The notes under the pieces were generated by a model. It did not search any database. It had not been told where the DNA came from and was given only the letters and a program-made list of their open reading frames with translations. A stretch of DNA of 64,000 bases from Microbacterium sp. CSI-V (GTDB lineage: Bacteria; Actinomycetota; Actinomycetes; Actinomycetales; Microbacteriaceae), in contig NZ_MTQM01000008.1 in the NCBI RefSeq assembly GCF_001984105.1, positions 124,001 to 188,000 on the forward strand, given 5' to 3'. The translations under genes and the position numbers were made by a program. Positions within the stretch are counted from its first letter, which is position 1. Each line of letters starts with the position of its first letter. Shown piece by piece: positions 26,424 through 34,671 of this stretch.

Positions 26424-26751
26424 GAGCTGCCCCTCTCTCGTCGCGGCGTGCAGAGACCGCGTCGACGGCTTCACGCTAGCGAGAATCGAGACAATTCTGA
26501 ATGACCCCCCTGTGGCAGAGCGGTCGGGACTAGGCTGCGCGAGTCGCGGTGCCCTCGGCGAGGACGGACAGTCGCCGGCTCGACCAGGACCGACGGTCGA
26601 TGGCTCGGCCAGGACCGACCACGGTGGTGCGAGTTTCCCCTCGCTCGATGTGCGTGAACCGCGCCCGCGAGCCGTGCGGCGATGGCCACGGCCGCCCACG
26701 CGCCCGCACTCGCACACGCACCCGCACCGGGCCCCGCCGCGCGGGCATTCC
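26424..26751. other. Gene-free 328-base stretch
   Basis: This lies between the PPTase-like gene and the end of the DUF222/HNH gene. It holds two copies of GGCTCGrCCAGGACCGAC (26577-26594 and 26602-26619, 17 of 18 bases identical, period 25) and a CAC-rich tract near 26690-26740. I see no convincing coding region, RNA gene or terminator. The end near 26424-26510 probably carries the PPTase-like gene promoter. Confidence 0.5.
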
Positions 26752-28260
26752 TCAGAACGGTGCGGGCTCTGCGCTGCAGGTTCCGGGCGGGTGGGGTGGT
26801 GGCGGTGGCCCGGCGGGGTCGTCGGGGAGGAATCGGACCGCGGGTGTATACGGGAGGGGTTCGTCGGTGTAGACGCGTCCGGTGGGGGAGGTCCATTCGA
26901 GGATTCCGGCGGGGAGTTGTCTCACTTTCCAGCGGGTGAATTGTTTCTGGGTGTGGTGTCGCTGGCACAGGTGCGCGAGGTTTCGTACGTCGGTGGGGCC
27001 GCCGAGGGCGTGGTCGTAGGTGTGGTCGACTTCGCAGCGCACGGCCGGGGCGACGCACCCGGGCCAGCGGCAGTGGCGGTCGCGGGCTCTGAGGTGCCGG
27101 TCGATCGCGGCGGTGCGGTGGTAGGTGTCGGTGCGGAGTACCTCCCCGGTGACGGGGTGGGTGATGACCCGGTCCCAGGGGACGGGGGTGGTCTCGGCGA
27201 GGGTGCGGGCGGTGGCGGCGTCGATGGGTCCGTGGCCGACGAGGTCGGCGGGATCGGAGTTCTCCGAGTCGGGCCGCAGCATCGTCAACGCCGGGACGAC
27301 GACCTGGATGCGCGCGCGGATCGCGCCGAGCATGCCGGGGCCGTCGTCGGTGCGGGTGGGGTCGGCCTCCGGCGCAGCGGTGAGCAGCAGGTCGGCGAGG
27401 ATGTCGGCGCGCACCTGATCGGCCGTGCGAGTATCGGGCGCCTGCGCCAGTCCGGGTCCGGGCGCGGGCGTATCCGTGTTGCCGTGCGCTGCGGCCGCGT
27501 CTGCCGGGCACCCGCCGCTGCCCGCGGCTCGGGCCTCCGCACCGGACGCGGCGACGGTGACCGCGGAGCCCGCGGGAGACCCCAGCCCGCCACGCGCGGC
27601 ATCCCTCCACAGGTCCACGATCGCGGCACTCTGCTGCACGAGCCGGTCGTAGATCCCCACCGCCAGCACCGTGGGGAGTGTCGCGATCAGGTCGGACATC
27701 CCGTCCTCCCCGGTCACGACCCGCACGCACCGTGTCTCCCGTCCCCGCCGGTGCCGTTCGGTGAGCGTCGTCGGCTGGAGGGACTCGACCAGCGCCGCCA
27801 ACCGTGTCTTCACCCGTCCGGGGCTCAGGCCGTCAGCGGTGGCGGCGGCGAGGACATCGAACTCGTGGCGACGATCCTGGGGCAGCGAGATGCCGGCATC
27901 CACGATCACCTGCACGTGCGCGTGGGACAGGACCCCCGCCTCCCACGCGTCCAGGGTCACGGGGAAGTCGTCGGCGAGGGTCATCGCCCGCCCGATCTGC
28001 GCCTGCACGCTCCGATCCGACAGGTGTGACGCGGCCGCGATCTCGGACGCGACCTCCCGCACCGCCATCTCCGCCGCCCTCGACGACGCCCGCACCCCCG
28101 CCGACGCGTCCAGGGCGAGGTGTCCCGCGCGGGCCAACGCCCGCACCCGCCGCGCTTCGGCAGAGGCGACTTCGGCATCCACGCCGCGCACCTCGACCAG
28201 CACCGACGACAGGGCAGAAGCCCCGTCATCGGGTGGTGCCAGAGACGGATCGAAGGTCAT
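26752..28260 (-). CDS. DUF222 and HNH endonuclease domain protein (13E12 type)
   Basis: 502 residues. The N-terminal helical DUF222 domain spans about 20-200 (LARAGHLALDASAGVRAS and SDRSVQAQIGRAMTLADDFP are typical). A low-complexity Ala/Gly/Pro linker follows (~230-290). The C-terminal HNH domain reads RDRHCRWPGCVAPAVRCEVD, then HTYDHALGGPTDVRNLAHLC and QRHH, with the paired cysteines and His-Asp-His metal site complete. These proteins are multicopy in actinobacterial genomes and some are recombination hot spots. Cutting activity is predicted, not known. Confidence 0.9.
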   Translation of the reverse strand: MTFDPSLAPPDDGASALSSVLVEVRGVDAEVASAEARRVRALARAGHLALDASAGVRASSRAAEMAVREVASEIAAASHLSDRSVQAQIGRAMTLADDFPVTLDAWEAGVLSHAHVQVIVDAGISLPQDRRHEFDVLAAATADGLSPGRVKTRLAALVESLQPTTLTERHRRGRETRCVRVVTGEDGMSDLIATLPTVLAVGIYDRLVQQSAAIVDLWRDAARGGLGSPAGSAVTVAASGAEARAAGSGGCPADAAAAHGNTDTPAPGPGLAQAPDTRTADQVRADILADLLLTAAPEADPTRTDDGPGMLGAIRARIQVVVPALTMLRPDSENSDPADLVGHGPIDAATARTLAETTPVPWDRVITHPVTGEVLRTDTYHRTAAIDRHLRARDRHCRWPGCVAPAVRCEVDHTYDHALGGPTDVRNLAHLCQRHHTQKQFTRWKVRQLPAGILEWTSPTGRVYTDEPLPYTPAVRFLPDDPAGPPPPPHPPGTCSAEPAPF

Positions 28261-28462
28261 GTATGCATGCTAACGAGGGGGTCCGACATCGAACCCGCCC
28301 CACCCACCCGAATGGGGACGGATCCGACACACCACCCGATGGGGAGGAGGGGGGCCGCACCGTCGCATCAGCAGAATCCACGATTGATCGGGGTTTTGCG
28401 CGGAGGAACATGCCGCGGGTGAACTTCTGCAGACGCGCAGCGATGCCCCGAGCTGGCCGCCG

Positions 28463-29146
28463 TCAGGCCGCGTTCGCGACCCGCGACAAGCCCGCGCGGA
28501 CCGCGCGCGTCGTCTCGTCGGCGAGGACCTCGCCGTGCCCGCGGCGCAACCCGTCGTAGATCGCCGCGACGACGTCGGCGGGGTCGTTCAGCGGCTGGTC
28601 GGTCAGACCGTCGTTCATCGGGGTGTCGGTGAAGGCGAGGTACGCCCCCACGACCTGCACACCCTGCGGCTCCAGTTCGAGGCGCAGCCCCTCGGTCGCC
28701 GACCAGAGGGCCGCCTTGGAAATGCTGTAGCCCTTGCCCCACGCCAGCCAGGACAGCACCGACGCGACGTTGATCACCGCACCCTTCGCGGCGACCAGGC
28801 GCGGCGCGAACGCACGGGTCAGCAGGAGGGGGCCGAACAGATTCGTCTCCAGCTGAGCGCGGATGTCCGCCACGTCGCCGGTCACCAGGTCACCCTGACG
28901 CAGGATGCCGGCGTTGTTGACGAGCACGTCGACATCCGCGGCATCCCGCGCCGCCCGCTCGATCGCGCTCTCGTCGGTGACGTCGAGGACAAGGGGCACG
29001 ACGCGCGCGTCGCCCCACTCCCGCGGCGAGCGCGTCGCCGCGTAGACCTTCTTCGCTCCGCCCGCGAGCGCCTGCCGCACGAACTCCGTGCCCAGCCCGC
29101 CGTTCGCGCCCGTGACGAGCACGACGGCATCCGAGATTTCCGTCAT
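28463..29146 (-). CDS. Short-chain dehydrogenase/reductase
   Basis: 227 residues of the classical SDR fold: TGANGGLG nucleotide loop, LDVTDES, NNAGI, the catalytic Ser in VASVLS and YSISK. The gene is the second of an operon, its ATG overlapping the stop of the MFS gene upstream as ATGA, with AAGGAGAGAAG as ribosome site. It probably reduces a carbonyl compound also handled by the exporter. Substrate unknown. Confidence 0.9.
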   Translation of the reverse strand: MTEISDAVVLVTGANGGLGTEFVRQALAGGAKKVYAATRSPREWGDARVVPLVLDVTDESAIERAARDAADVDVLVNNAGILRQGDLVTGDVADIRAQLETNLFGPLLLTRAFAPRLVAAKGAVINVASVLSWLAWGKGYSISKAALWSATEGLRLELEPQGVQVVGAYLAFTDTPMNDGLTDQPLNDPADVVAAIYDGLRRGHGEVLADETTRAVRAGLSRVANAA

Positions 29147-30621
29147 TTCTTCTCTCCTTGTTCGAGTCCGCCCGAGCGGGCGGGTTCCTGTCCGCCCGAG
29201 CGGGCGGGTTCTTGTTCGAGTCCGCCCGAGCGGGCGGGGGTCGGGATGAAGGCACCGGAGCCCGGAACGCCACCGCGGGGGCTCGCCGCACCGGAGCCCG
29301 GAACGCCACCGCGGGGGCTCGCCGCGCCGGAGCCCGGAACGCCGCTGCCGGGTGTCGCGGCGCCGGGGCCCGGGATGCCGGCGCCGGGTGTCCGGACACC
29401 CGCGCGCGACGCCAGCGCGACGAGGGCGACCGCGGCCAGGAACGCCGCGTATCCGATCGCCGTCGCGGGCAGCGCGAACACCGTCGCGAACTGACCGGCG
29501 ACGAGCGCGGGCACGCCGTAGCTGAGGTAGGCGACGACGTAGATCGCGGCCATGAGACCGCCGCGTTCGTGGGTGTGGGCGGCCGCGCTCAGGGGTCGGA
29601 GCACGGCCGCGAAGCCGAGGCCGTTGCCGATGCCCGCGGCGAGCGCGGCGGCCACCACGATCCCGGTCGACGCGGCGCCGATGCCGACGATCAGAAGTAT
29701 GCCGCCGACCGCGCACCCGAGCGCGCCCACCACCGCCGAGGTCCGTGGCGCGAGGCCGGTCGCGGCGAGTCCCGTGACGGCGGCGACGGCGGGCTGGAGG
29801 AACACGAGCGTCGAGGCGGCCACGGTGTCGAGCCCGAGGGTGTGGTGCGCGAGGGACGGCATGAGCCCCAGGAACAGGCCCGAGCTCATCCACGCGGCGG
29901 AGACGAGCCAGGCCCCGCGGAGGAACTCCGGACGGACGCGACGGGGAACCGCGACGCGCGGGACGAGCGAGCGCCACGCGCCCGCGACCCTCGACGAGGA
30001 CTCCGGCGTGAGCAGGACCGCACCGAGGGCGACCACCACGAGCAGCGCGATCGGCACGAACACGGCGAGTGAGGGAGCGGGGGCCACGGCGACGGCCACG
30101 CCACCGAACAGCGCGCCCAGCGCGAGGCCACCGATCGGGATCGTCCCCGCGATCTGCGTCATGCGACCTCGCGCGTGCGGCGGCACGGTTTCGGACACCA
30201 TCGCGGTGAACGTGCCGATCGCCGCGCCCGTCGAGATCCCCTGCACCGCGCGGGCCACGACGACCCACTCCGCCGATGTCGCCGCCAGGTGGAGGCCGCA
30301 CGCGACGAGGAGCAGCAGCAACGCCCCGATCATGACGGGCCGGCGGCCGACGTGGTCGGACAACGACCCGGCCGTCAGGAGCGTGACCAGCAGCGTGAAC
30401 GCGTAGACGGAGAACATCACGGTGAGCGTCCCGTCGTCGAAGCCCCACCGCCTTTGGTCGTAGACGAACAGCGGACTGCCCGCGCCCGCGGCGGCCGCGA
30501 CGGCGAGGGAGCCGAGAAGGTTCAACGCCGTGTACCAGCGGGCACGCGTCGTCCACCGGGCGGGCGGGCCGGACGGCGTGCCGGCACGCGGAGGGGCGGC
30601 GGAAACGGTGGTCTCGCTCAC
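29143..30621 (-). CDS. MFS drug-type exporter with repetitive C-terminal tail
   Basis: 492 residues. Twelve membrane helices fill ~35-410, with the MFS loop 2-3 signature SLSDHVGRRPVMIG. The last ~80 residues are unusual: tandem Pro/Gly/Ala-rich units (VPGSGAASPRGG) and then three copies of PARSGG, encoded by near-palindromic DNA. The GTG at 30621 was chosen; ribosome-site support is weak. It is divergent from an HxlR regulator across paired operator-like repeats, typical of inducible efflux. Confidence 0.88.
   Translation of the reverse strand: MSETTVSAAPPRAGTPSGPPARWTTRARWYTALNLLGSLAVAAAAGAGSPLFVYDQRRWGFDDGTLTVMFSVYAFTLLVTLLTAGSLSDHVGRRPVMIGALLLLLVACGLHLAATSAEWVVVARAVQGISTGAAIGTFTAMVSETVPPHARGRMTQIAGTIPIGGLALGALFGGVAVAVAPAPSLAVFVPIALLVVVALGAVLLTPESSSRVAGAWRSLVPRVAVPRRVRPEFLRGAWLVSAAWMSSGLFLGLMPSLAHHTLGLDTVAASTLVFLQPAVAAVTGLAATGLAPRTSAVVGALGCAVGGILLIVGIGAASTGIVVAAALAAGIGNGLGFAAVLRPLSAAAHTHERGGLMAAIYVVAYLSYGVPALVAGQFATVFALPATAIGYAAFLAAVALVALASRAGVRTPGAGIPGPGAATPGSGVPGSGAASPRGGVPGSGAASPRGGVPGSGAFIPTPARSGGLEQEPARSGGQEPARSGGLEQGEKK
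29167..29238. repeat. Three near-palindromic units inside the MFS 3' end
   Basis: TCCGCCCGAGCGGGCGGG occurs at 29167-29184, 29191-29208 and 29221-29238. Each can fold as a hairpin (CCGCCCG/CGGGCGG, two-base loop). All three are read in frame as PARSGG on the minus strand, so they are coding palindromes. Confidence 0.85.
29252..29323. repeat. Perfect 36-bp tandem duplication in the MFS tail
   Basis: Two identical 36-base units (29252-29287 and 29288-29323) adjoin, each translating to a 12-residue Pro/Gly-rich unit. A third diverged unit follows from 29324. The exact identity implies recent slippage duplication. Confidence 0.85.
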
Positions 30622-30627
30622 GACATT

Positions 30628-30646
30628 TACTTTCTTCAAAGGAGTA
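30628..30646. promoter_or_regulatory. Imperfect inverted repeat TACT...AGTA, candidate HxlR operator
   Basis: TACTTTCTTCAAAGGAGTA has six of nine base pairs matched about a central C, just upstream of the MFS start. It is one of two operator-like sites between MFS and hxlR. Confidence 0.4.
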
Positions 30647-30670
30647 AGTACCGGAACGCTAGCGCGTATG

Positions 30671-30685
30671 CTTGCTTCAAGCAAG
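30671..30685. promoter_or_regulatory. Perfect palindrome CTTGCTT-c-AAGCAAG, candidate HxlR operator
   Basis: Seven-base arms about one base, 15 bases before the hxlR start codon. It shares a CTTC-AA core with the site at 30628. Location suggests autoregulation and control of the divergent exporter operon. Confidence 0.5.
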
Positions 30686-30700
30686 TCAGAGGAGGATGCC

Positions 30701-31186
30701 ATGCCCCTGCGGTCCGACTGGAGCGGGAACGTCTGCCCGATCGCGCGCGGGATCGACGCCGTCGGCGACCCGTGGGTGCTGTTGATCCTTCGCGAGTCGC
30801 TCGCCGGCGCGCGCCGCTTCGACGACTTCAAGCGTCGGATGGATGCCGCGGACAACGTGCTGTCGTCGCGCCTGTCGAGCATGGTGTCGTCGGGACTCCT
30901 CGAGACGCGGGCCTACACGACCGGACCGCGCCCGCGCGTCGAGTACCTCCCCACGCGCGCCGCGACCGATGCGCTGCCGATCCTGCAGGCGTATGCGGCC
31001 TGGGCGCACGAGCACCGCCCGTCCGAGAACGAGGACCCGACGTTCGCCGTGATCTGCGGCGCCTGTGGCGTGGCATCCGATCGGTCAGAGGTCTGCGAGC
31101 ACTGCGGAGCGCTGCTCGACGTCGACAACGAGGTGGCGTGGCAGAGGCCCGGCCCGTGGGAGGGCCGCGTCGTGACGCTCGGCTGA
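30701..31186 (+). CDS. HxlR-family transcriptional regulator with Cys4 tail
   Basis: 161 residues. The HxlR winged helix is clear: WSGNVCPIARGIDAVGDPWV with the conserved Cys, RRFDDFKRRM, LSSRLSSMVSSGLLETRAY and RVEYLPT. The C-terminus adds a zinc-ribbon-like CGACGV...CEHCG (residues ~120-137), an extension found only in some members. It is divergent from the MFS/SDR operon and likely represses it. A GAGGA ribosome site precedes the ATG. Confidence 0.92.
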   Translation: MPLRSDWSGNVCPIARGIDAVGDPWVLLILRESLAGARRFDDFKRRMDAADNVLSSRLSSMVSSGLLETRAYTTGPRPRVEYLPTRAATDALPILQAYAAWAHEHRPSENEDPTFAVICGACGVASDRSEVCEHCGALLDVDNEVAWQRPGPWEGRVVTLG

Positions 31187-31269
31187 GCGCCACCACCGGG
31201 ACGCGCCAGGGAGCGCCCCGCGCCCCGGCACCCCGGACGCAGATCACGCCTCTCGTTAGGCTCGATGAG

Positions 31270-31977
31270 ATGAGTGCACCGGTGAACGGCGACATGGTCT
31301 CCGCGGCCGTCGTCGCCTACCTCGGGTGGGGGCGCGGCCCGCACCCGGCCGCGGACGCGCAGGCGGTCGCGGACCTCGCGCATCGGCACGGTGTTCCCGC
31401 TTCCGACCTGGCGCGCGCCGTGGAGTACGCGGTCACCGCGGCGAACACGATCCGCGTGGACGAGCTCGCGCCCGAGGGCGGCTCCCGTTTCGCATCCCGC
31501 CTCCGCGCCCTGCTTCCCTCGCTCGAGGACGACGCCGTCGCCGCGCTGACCTCACGCGCGTTCTGGTACGCGGGGTGGGACGGCGGAGAACCTCCCCCTC
31601 CGCACATCGCCCCTCGGTCCGACCGGCAGGCCGATCGCGCGGCGACCGGCGAGACGCCCGACATCAGCCCTCGCCCCGACCGGCAAGCGGATCGACCGGC
31701 GACCGGCGAAACGCCCGACACCGCCCCTGACCCCGACGGCCAGGCGGCTCACGCGGCGACCGACGAGACGCCCGCACCACGGGAGTACTGGCGACACTCG
31801 ACGAGTCTCGGGCCCCGCTACTTCGCTTTCTCCGCCGGGCACGACTTCATCCTCCGCGGCGGTGAGTGGATGCCGTACGACCGGTATAAGTCCGGTCCGA
31901 GCTGGTGGCGCCTCACGGGCGAGACCGACGCGGACGTCGTCGACCGGTCGGAGCTGCCCCCGGGAACCCCGGACTGA
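31270..31977 (+). CDS. Hypothetical protein with 19-residue tandem repeats
   Basis: 235 residues. A helical N-terminal domain (1-110; LGWGRGPHPAADAQAVADLA) is followed by three 19-residue repeats (PR-S/P-DRQADRxATGETPD, encoded at 31612-31782, 57 bases each). The C-terminal part is aromatic (YFAFSAGHDFILRGGEWMPY). The repeats look like a flexible linker. No family is recognised; no membrane segment. Confidence 0.75.
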   Translation: MSAPVNGDMVSAAVVAYLGWGRGPHPAADAQAVADLAHRHGVPASDLARAVEYAVTAANTIRVDELAPEGGSRFASRLRALLPSLEDDAVAALTSRAFWYAGWDGGEPPPPHIAPRSDRQADRAATGETPDISPRPDRQADRPATGETPDTAPDPDGQAAHAATDETPAPREYWRHSTSLGPRYFAFSAGHDFILRGGEWMPYDRYKSGPSWWRLTGETDADVVDRSELPPGTPD

Positions 31978-31981
31978 ACGA

Positions 31982-32028
31982 CCGAACGCCGGCCCGCCCC
32001 GCGTCCCGCGGAACCGGCCGGCGTTCGG
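31982..32028. terminator. Nested-palindrome bidirectional terminator
   Basis: CCGAACGCCGGCC (31982-31994) pairs perfectly with GGCCGGCGTTCGG (32016-32028). The 21-base loop holds a second stem, CCGCG/CGCGG. It lies between converging genes. Confidence 0.65.
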
Positions 32029-32043
32029 GAGGCAGGCCCGAAA

Positions 32044-32067
32044 GAGACCGTTCTAGGAGACGGTCTC
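32044..32067 (-). terminator. Small hairpin over the adhP stop
   Basis: GAGACCGT (32044-32051) and ACGGTCTC (32060-32067) flank the adhP TAG stop codon at 32053-32055. It may mark the end of the adhP transcript together with the longer stem next to it. Confidence 0.4.
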
Positions 32068-33111
32068 CACTGCCTCGGCCACCGGCACCAGATCGGCCGT
32101 GTGGTACGCGAAGACCAGGCGCGCCGGCACCGACCCCGCAAGCACTTCCTCCACCGAGCGGTTCACGTCCGCCAGGTCGCGTGTCTCGGTGATGACCCGC
32201 GTACGCCCGAGCGCGTGCAGGGCGAACACTTCGGCGAGGTCCTGACGCGTCCCGACGATGGAACCGATGACGCTGATGCCCTTGAGCACGGTGTCGAAGA
32301 TGGGGATCGTCAGTTCGCCGTCCGCCGGGAGCGACACGAGCACGAGCCGACCGCCCCGGTTCAGCGAGTCGAACGCCTGCCGGAACACGGTGGGCGCGAC
32401 CGCGAGCACGATGACGGCGTCGGCCCCGCCGTACTGGCGGATCGCCTCGACCGGGTCGGTGGTGCGGGCGTTGACGACATGGTCGGCGCCGAGCTCGCTC
32501 GCCAGGCGCAGCTTCTCGTCGGTGACGTCGACGGCGATGACCTTCGCCCCCACGAGACGCGCGTACTGCACGGCGAGATGCCCGAGCCCGCCGACGCCGA
32601 ACACCGCGACGGTCTCCCCCGGCGTCACCCGGGCGTTCTTCACGGCGGCGTACGTGGTGACCCCGGCGCAGGTCAGCGGCGCCGCGTCGAGCGGCGTGAC
32701 ACCGTCCGGGACGGGCACGGCGAAGCGCGCGTCGGCGAGCATGTACTCGGCGTACGCGCCGTCCACGCCGTAGCCGTTGTTGTACTGCTTCTCGCAGAGG
32801 TTCTCGCGCCCGTCGACGCAGTAGCGGCACTCACCGCACGCGTGACCGAGCCACGGCATCGCGACGCGCTGGCCGACCGTGCGGCCGGTGACGCCGGCGC
32901 CGAGCTCTTCGATGATCCCCACTCCCTCGTGTCCCGGGACGAGTGGAAGGCCGGGCTTGACGGGCCAGTCCCCGTTCATCGCGTGGATGTCGGTGTGACA
33001 CAGCCCGCAGGTCTCGAGCCGCACGAGCACCTGCCCGGCTCCCGGGCGGGGGATGGCCCGCTCCTCGACCTCCGCGGGCGAACCGAACCGATCGACGACT
33101 GCTGCACGCAT
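32053..33111 (-). CDS. adhP: Zinc-dependent alcohol dehydrogenase AdhP
   Basis: 352 residues. Catalytic zinc ligands appear in TCGLCHTDIHAMNGD and PGHEGVG; the structural zinc is complete (CGECRYCVDGRENLC). The NAD site is VFGVGGLGHLAVQYARLVGA. This matches AdhP-type ethanol dehydrogenases, which link acetaldehyde and ethanol. It is divergent from a universal stress gene across a shared DosR-type box at 33169, suggesting induction at low oxygen, when alcohol formation would regenerate NAD. Confidence 0.92.
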   Translation of the reverse strand: MRAAVVDRFGSPAEVEERAIPRPGAGQVLVRLETCGLCHTDIHAMNGDWPVKPGLPLVPGHEGVGIIEELGAGVTGRTVGQRVAMPWLGHACGECRYCVDGRENLCEKQYNNGYGVDGAYAEYMLADARFAVPVPDGVTPLDAAPLTCAGVTTYAAVKNARVTPGETVAVFGVGGLGHLAVQYARLVGAKVIAVDVTDEKLRLASELGADHVVNARTTDPVEAIRQYGGADAVIVLAVAPTVFRQAFDSLNRGGRLVLVSLPADGELTIPIFDTVLKGISVIGSIVGTRQDLAEVFALHALGRTRVITETRDLADVNRSVEEVLAGSVPARLVFAYHTADLVPVAEAVETVS

Positions 33112-33168
33112 GATCTCTCCTTGGATTCTGTGCTGATCCGAGTCTTCGCCGGTGAGTCCCCGGGCGGC

Positions 33169-33182
33169 GGGTCGAAGGTCCC
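33169..33182. promoter_or_regulatory. DosR-type box A
   Basis: GGGTCGAAGGTCCC, the reverse complement of GGGACCTTCGACCC. It is centred ~65 bases from the adhP start and ~70 from the universal stress gene start, so it can serve both. Confidence 0.75.
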
Positions 33183-33245
33183 GCGGCGTTCGCTCCGCGG
33201 GCGGGACGATCGGAACGAGCCGATCCCCGGCTCGGACGGAGGCTG

Positions 33246-34085
33246 ATGATGAACGGGACGATCGCGGTCGGAGTCACCGACGCAGCGGGAGCGCGGAGCG
33301 CGCTCCAGTGGGCGATCGAGCGCGCGCTCGCTCGACGGGAGCGACTTCTGCTGGTGTCCGTCGTGGGCTCGGCGTGGGGTGTCGCCGGCGAGGAGACGCT
33401 CGTCGCACGCGCGCTCACCCGCGCCACGGCCCTGCTCGAGTACGCGGCCGAGCAGGCTCGGAACGCCGGGGTGGATGCCGAGATCCTCATCGAGCGCGGA
33501 GACCCCGTGGCGCGGCTGATCGCGGTGTCCGAGCGCGCCGACCTGCTCGTGCTGGGCAGCGACTTCGCTCGGGACGGTTCGCATCTGCGCGGGGTGCGCG
33601 GGGTGCGGATCACCGCCGGAGCCCACTGCCCCGTCGTCGTCGTCCCCGAGAACGACGTCGCGGGCCGTTCCGGCGTCGTCGTCGGGGTCGACGGGTCGGA
33701 GGCGTCCGAGAAAGCCGTGGCGTTCGCGGCCGCCGAGGCGGACCGGACGGGCGAGGCCCTCACCGCCGTCATGACCTGGTCGCCGGTGCCGGTGCCCTTC
33801 GAACTGGACGAGTACCCGCAGGACTACCTCGATCGGATGCAGTCCCTCACGACGGAGGAGCTGGCGATCTCGCTCGCGGGGCTCCGGCAGGACTATCCCG
33901 ATCTCGCGGTGTCCACGGTCGTCGAGTCCGGGTACCCCACGGGCGTCCTGCTGCGGACGGCGCGCCCCGCCCGACTGCTCGTCGTGGGCAGTCACGGACG
34001 CGGACTCCTGGCCCGGTTCCTGCTCGGGTCGACGAGTCAGGCGGTGCTGTCGCACCTGCCCACCGTCACGGCCATCGTCCGGTGA
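33246..34085 (+). CDS. Universal stress protein (tandem USP domains)
   Basis: 279 residues with two USP domains. The second keeps the full ATP-binding signature (VVGSHGRGLLARFLLGST), while the first lacks the GxHGxG loop. Other landmarks are AVGVTDAAGARSALQWAIER and VVVGVDGSEASEKAVAFAAA. In mycobacteria such tandem USPs belong to the hypoxia/dormancy regulon. The gene follows box A, and GGAGG is upstream of the ATGATG start. Confidence 0.92.
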   Translation: MMNGTIAVGVTDAAGARSALQWAIERALARRERLLLVSVVGSAWGVAGEETLVARALTRATALLEYAAEQARNAGVDAEILIERGDPVARLIAVSERADLLVLGSDFARDGSHLRGVRGVRITAGAHCPVVVVPENDVAGRSGVVVGVDGSEASEKAVAFAAAEADRTGEALTAVMTWSPVPVPFELDEYPQDYLDRMQSLTTEELAISLAGLRQDYPDLAVSTVVESGYPTGVLLRTARPARLLVVGSHGRGLLARFLLGSTSQAVLSHLPTVTAIVR

Positions 34086-34264
34086 GCTCCGCCGCGCCCG
34101 AACCCCGACGGGACGTCGTCGCAGCGCGCCCCTCGTGGAGCGGGCCCGTGGCGGAATAATCTCGAACGAATCCCGGCATCCCTGTCGATTCGTCGGCACG
34201 CTGTTCGTCGTCAATGATGACGGAGCCGGACAGGCCGGTCCGCGACCAATGCAGGAGACATCTC

Positions 34265-34621
34265 ATGGCCAAGTACGCGATCCTCATCTACGAAGACCCG
34301 AACACCTACGCGACGATGTCGCCCGAGGCATGGGGTGCGGTGATCGACGCGCACGATGCCTTCACGAAGCAGGTCGCCGAGCTCGGTGGCTCCATCGAGG
34401 GCGGCGCGGCGCTGGCGTCCACCACGACCGCCACGACCATCAAAGCCGGCGGCGCGGTGACGGACGGACCGTTCGTCGAGACCAAGGAGGCCTTCGGCGG
34501 CTTCTACGTCGTCGAGGCTCGCGACCTCGATCACGCCGTCGAGATCGGGAAGTTGTGCCCCGCGCCCGGAGGCGGTGTCGAGGTGCGACCGATCGTCGAC
34601 CCCGCGTCGAATCCGTTCTGA
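34265..34621 (+). CDS. YciI-like (DGPF) protein paired with a sigma factor
   Basis: 118 residues of the YCII-related family with the DGPF motif intact (VTDGPFVETKEAFGGFYVVE). A ferredoxin-like fold is expected. DGPF genes are the standard neighbours of ECF42-type sigma factors, as here: the sigma reading frame follows directly. A GGAGACATCTC ribosome site precedes the ATG. Its role in sigma control is unknown; it may be target or enzyme. Confidence 0.92.
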   Translation: MAKYAILIYEDPNTYATMSPEAWGAVIDAHDAFTKQVAELGGSIEGGAALASTTTATTIKAGGAVTDGPFVETKEAFGGFYVVEARDLDHAVEIGKLCPAPGGGVEVRPIVDPASNPF

Positions 34622-34671
34622 TCGCTCCGTTCGACGAGCCGACCGCGTCCGCCGGGAAGGCGGACGCGGTC

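Noticed and set aside
29160..29240. CRISPR-like array of three short repeats
   Set aside because: The repeats are 18 bases, palindromic and coding, with 6-12-base gaps and no unique ~35-base spacers or cas genes.
33196..33215. A fifth DosR-type box (GGGACGATCGGAAC) near the USP gene
   Set aside because: Only the GGGAC half fits; the second half is not complementary and the core differs from the other four boxes.
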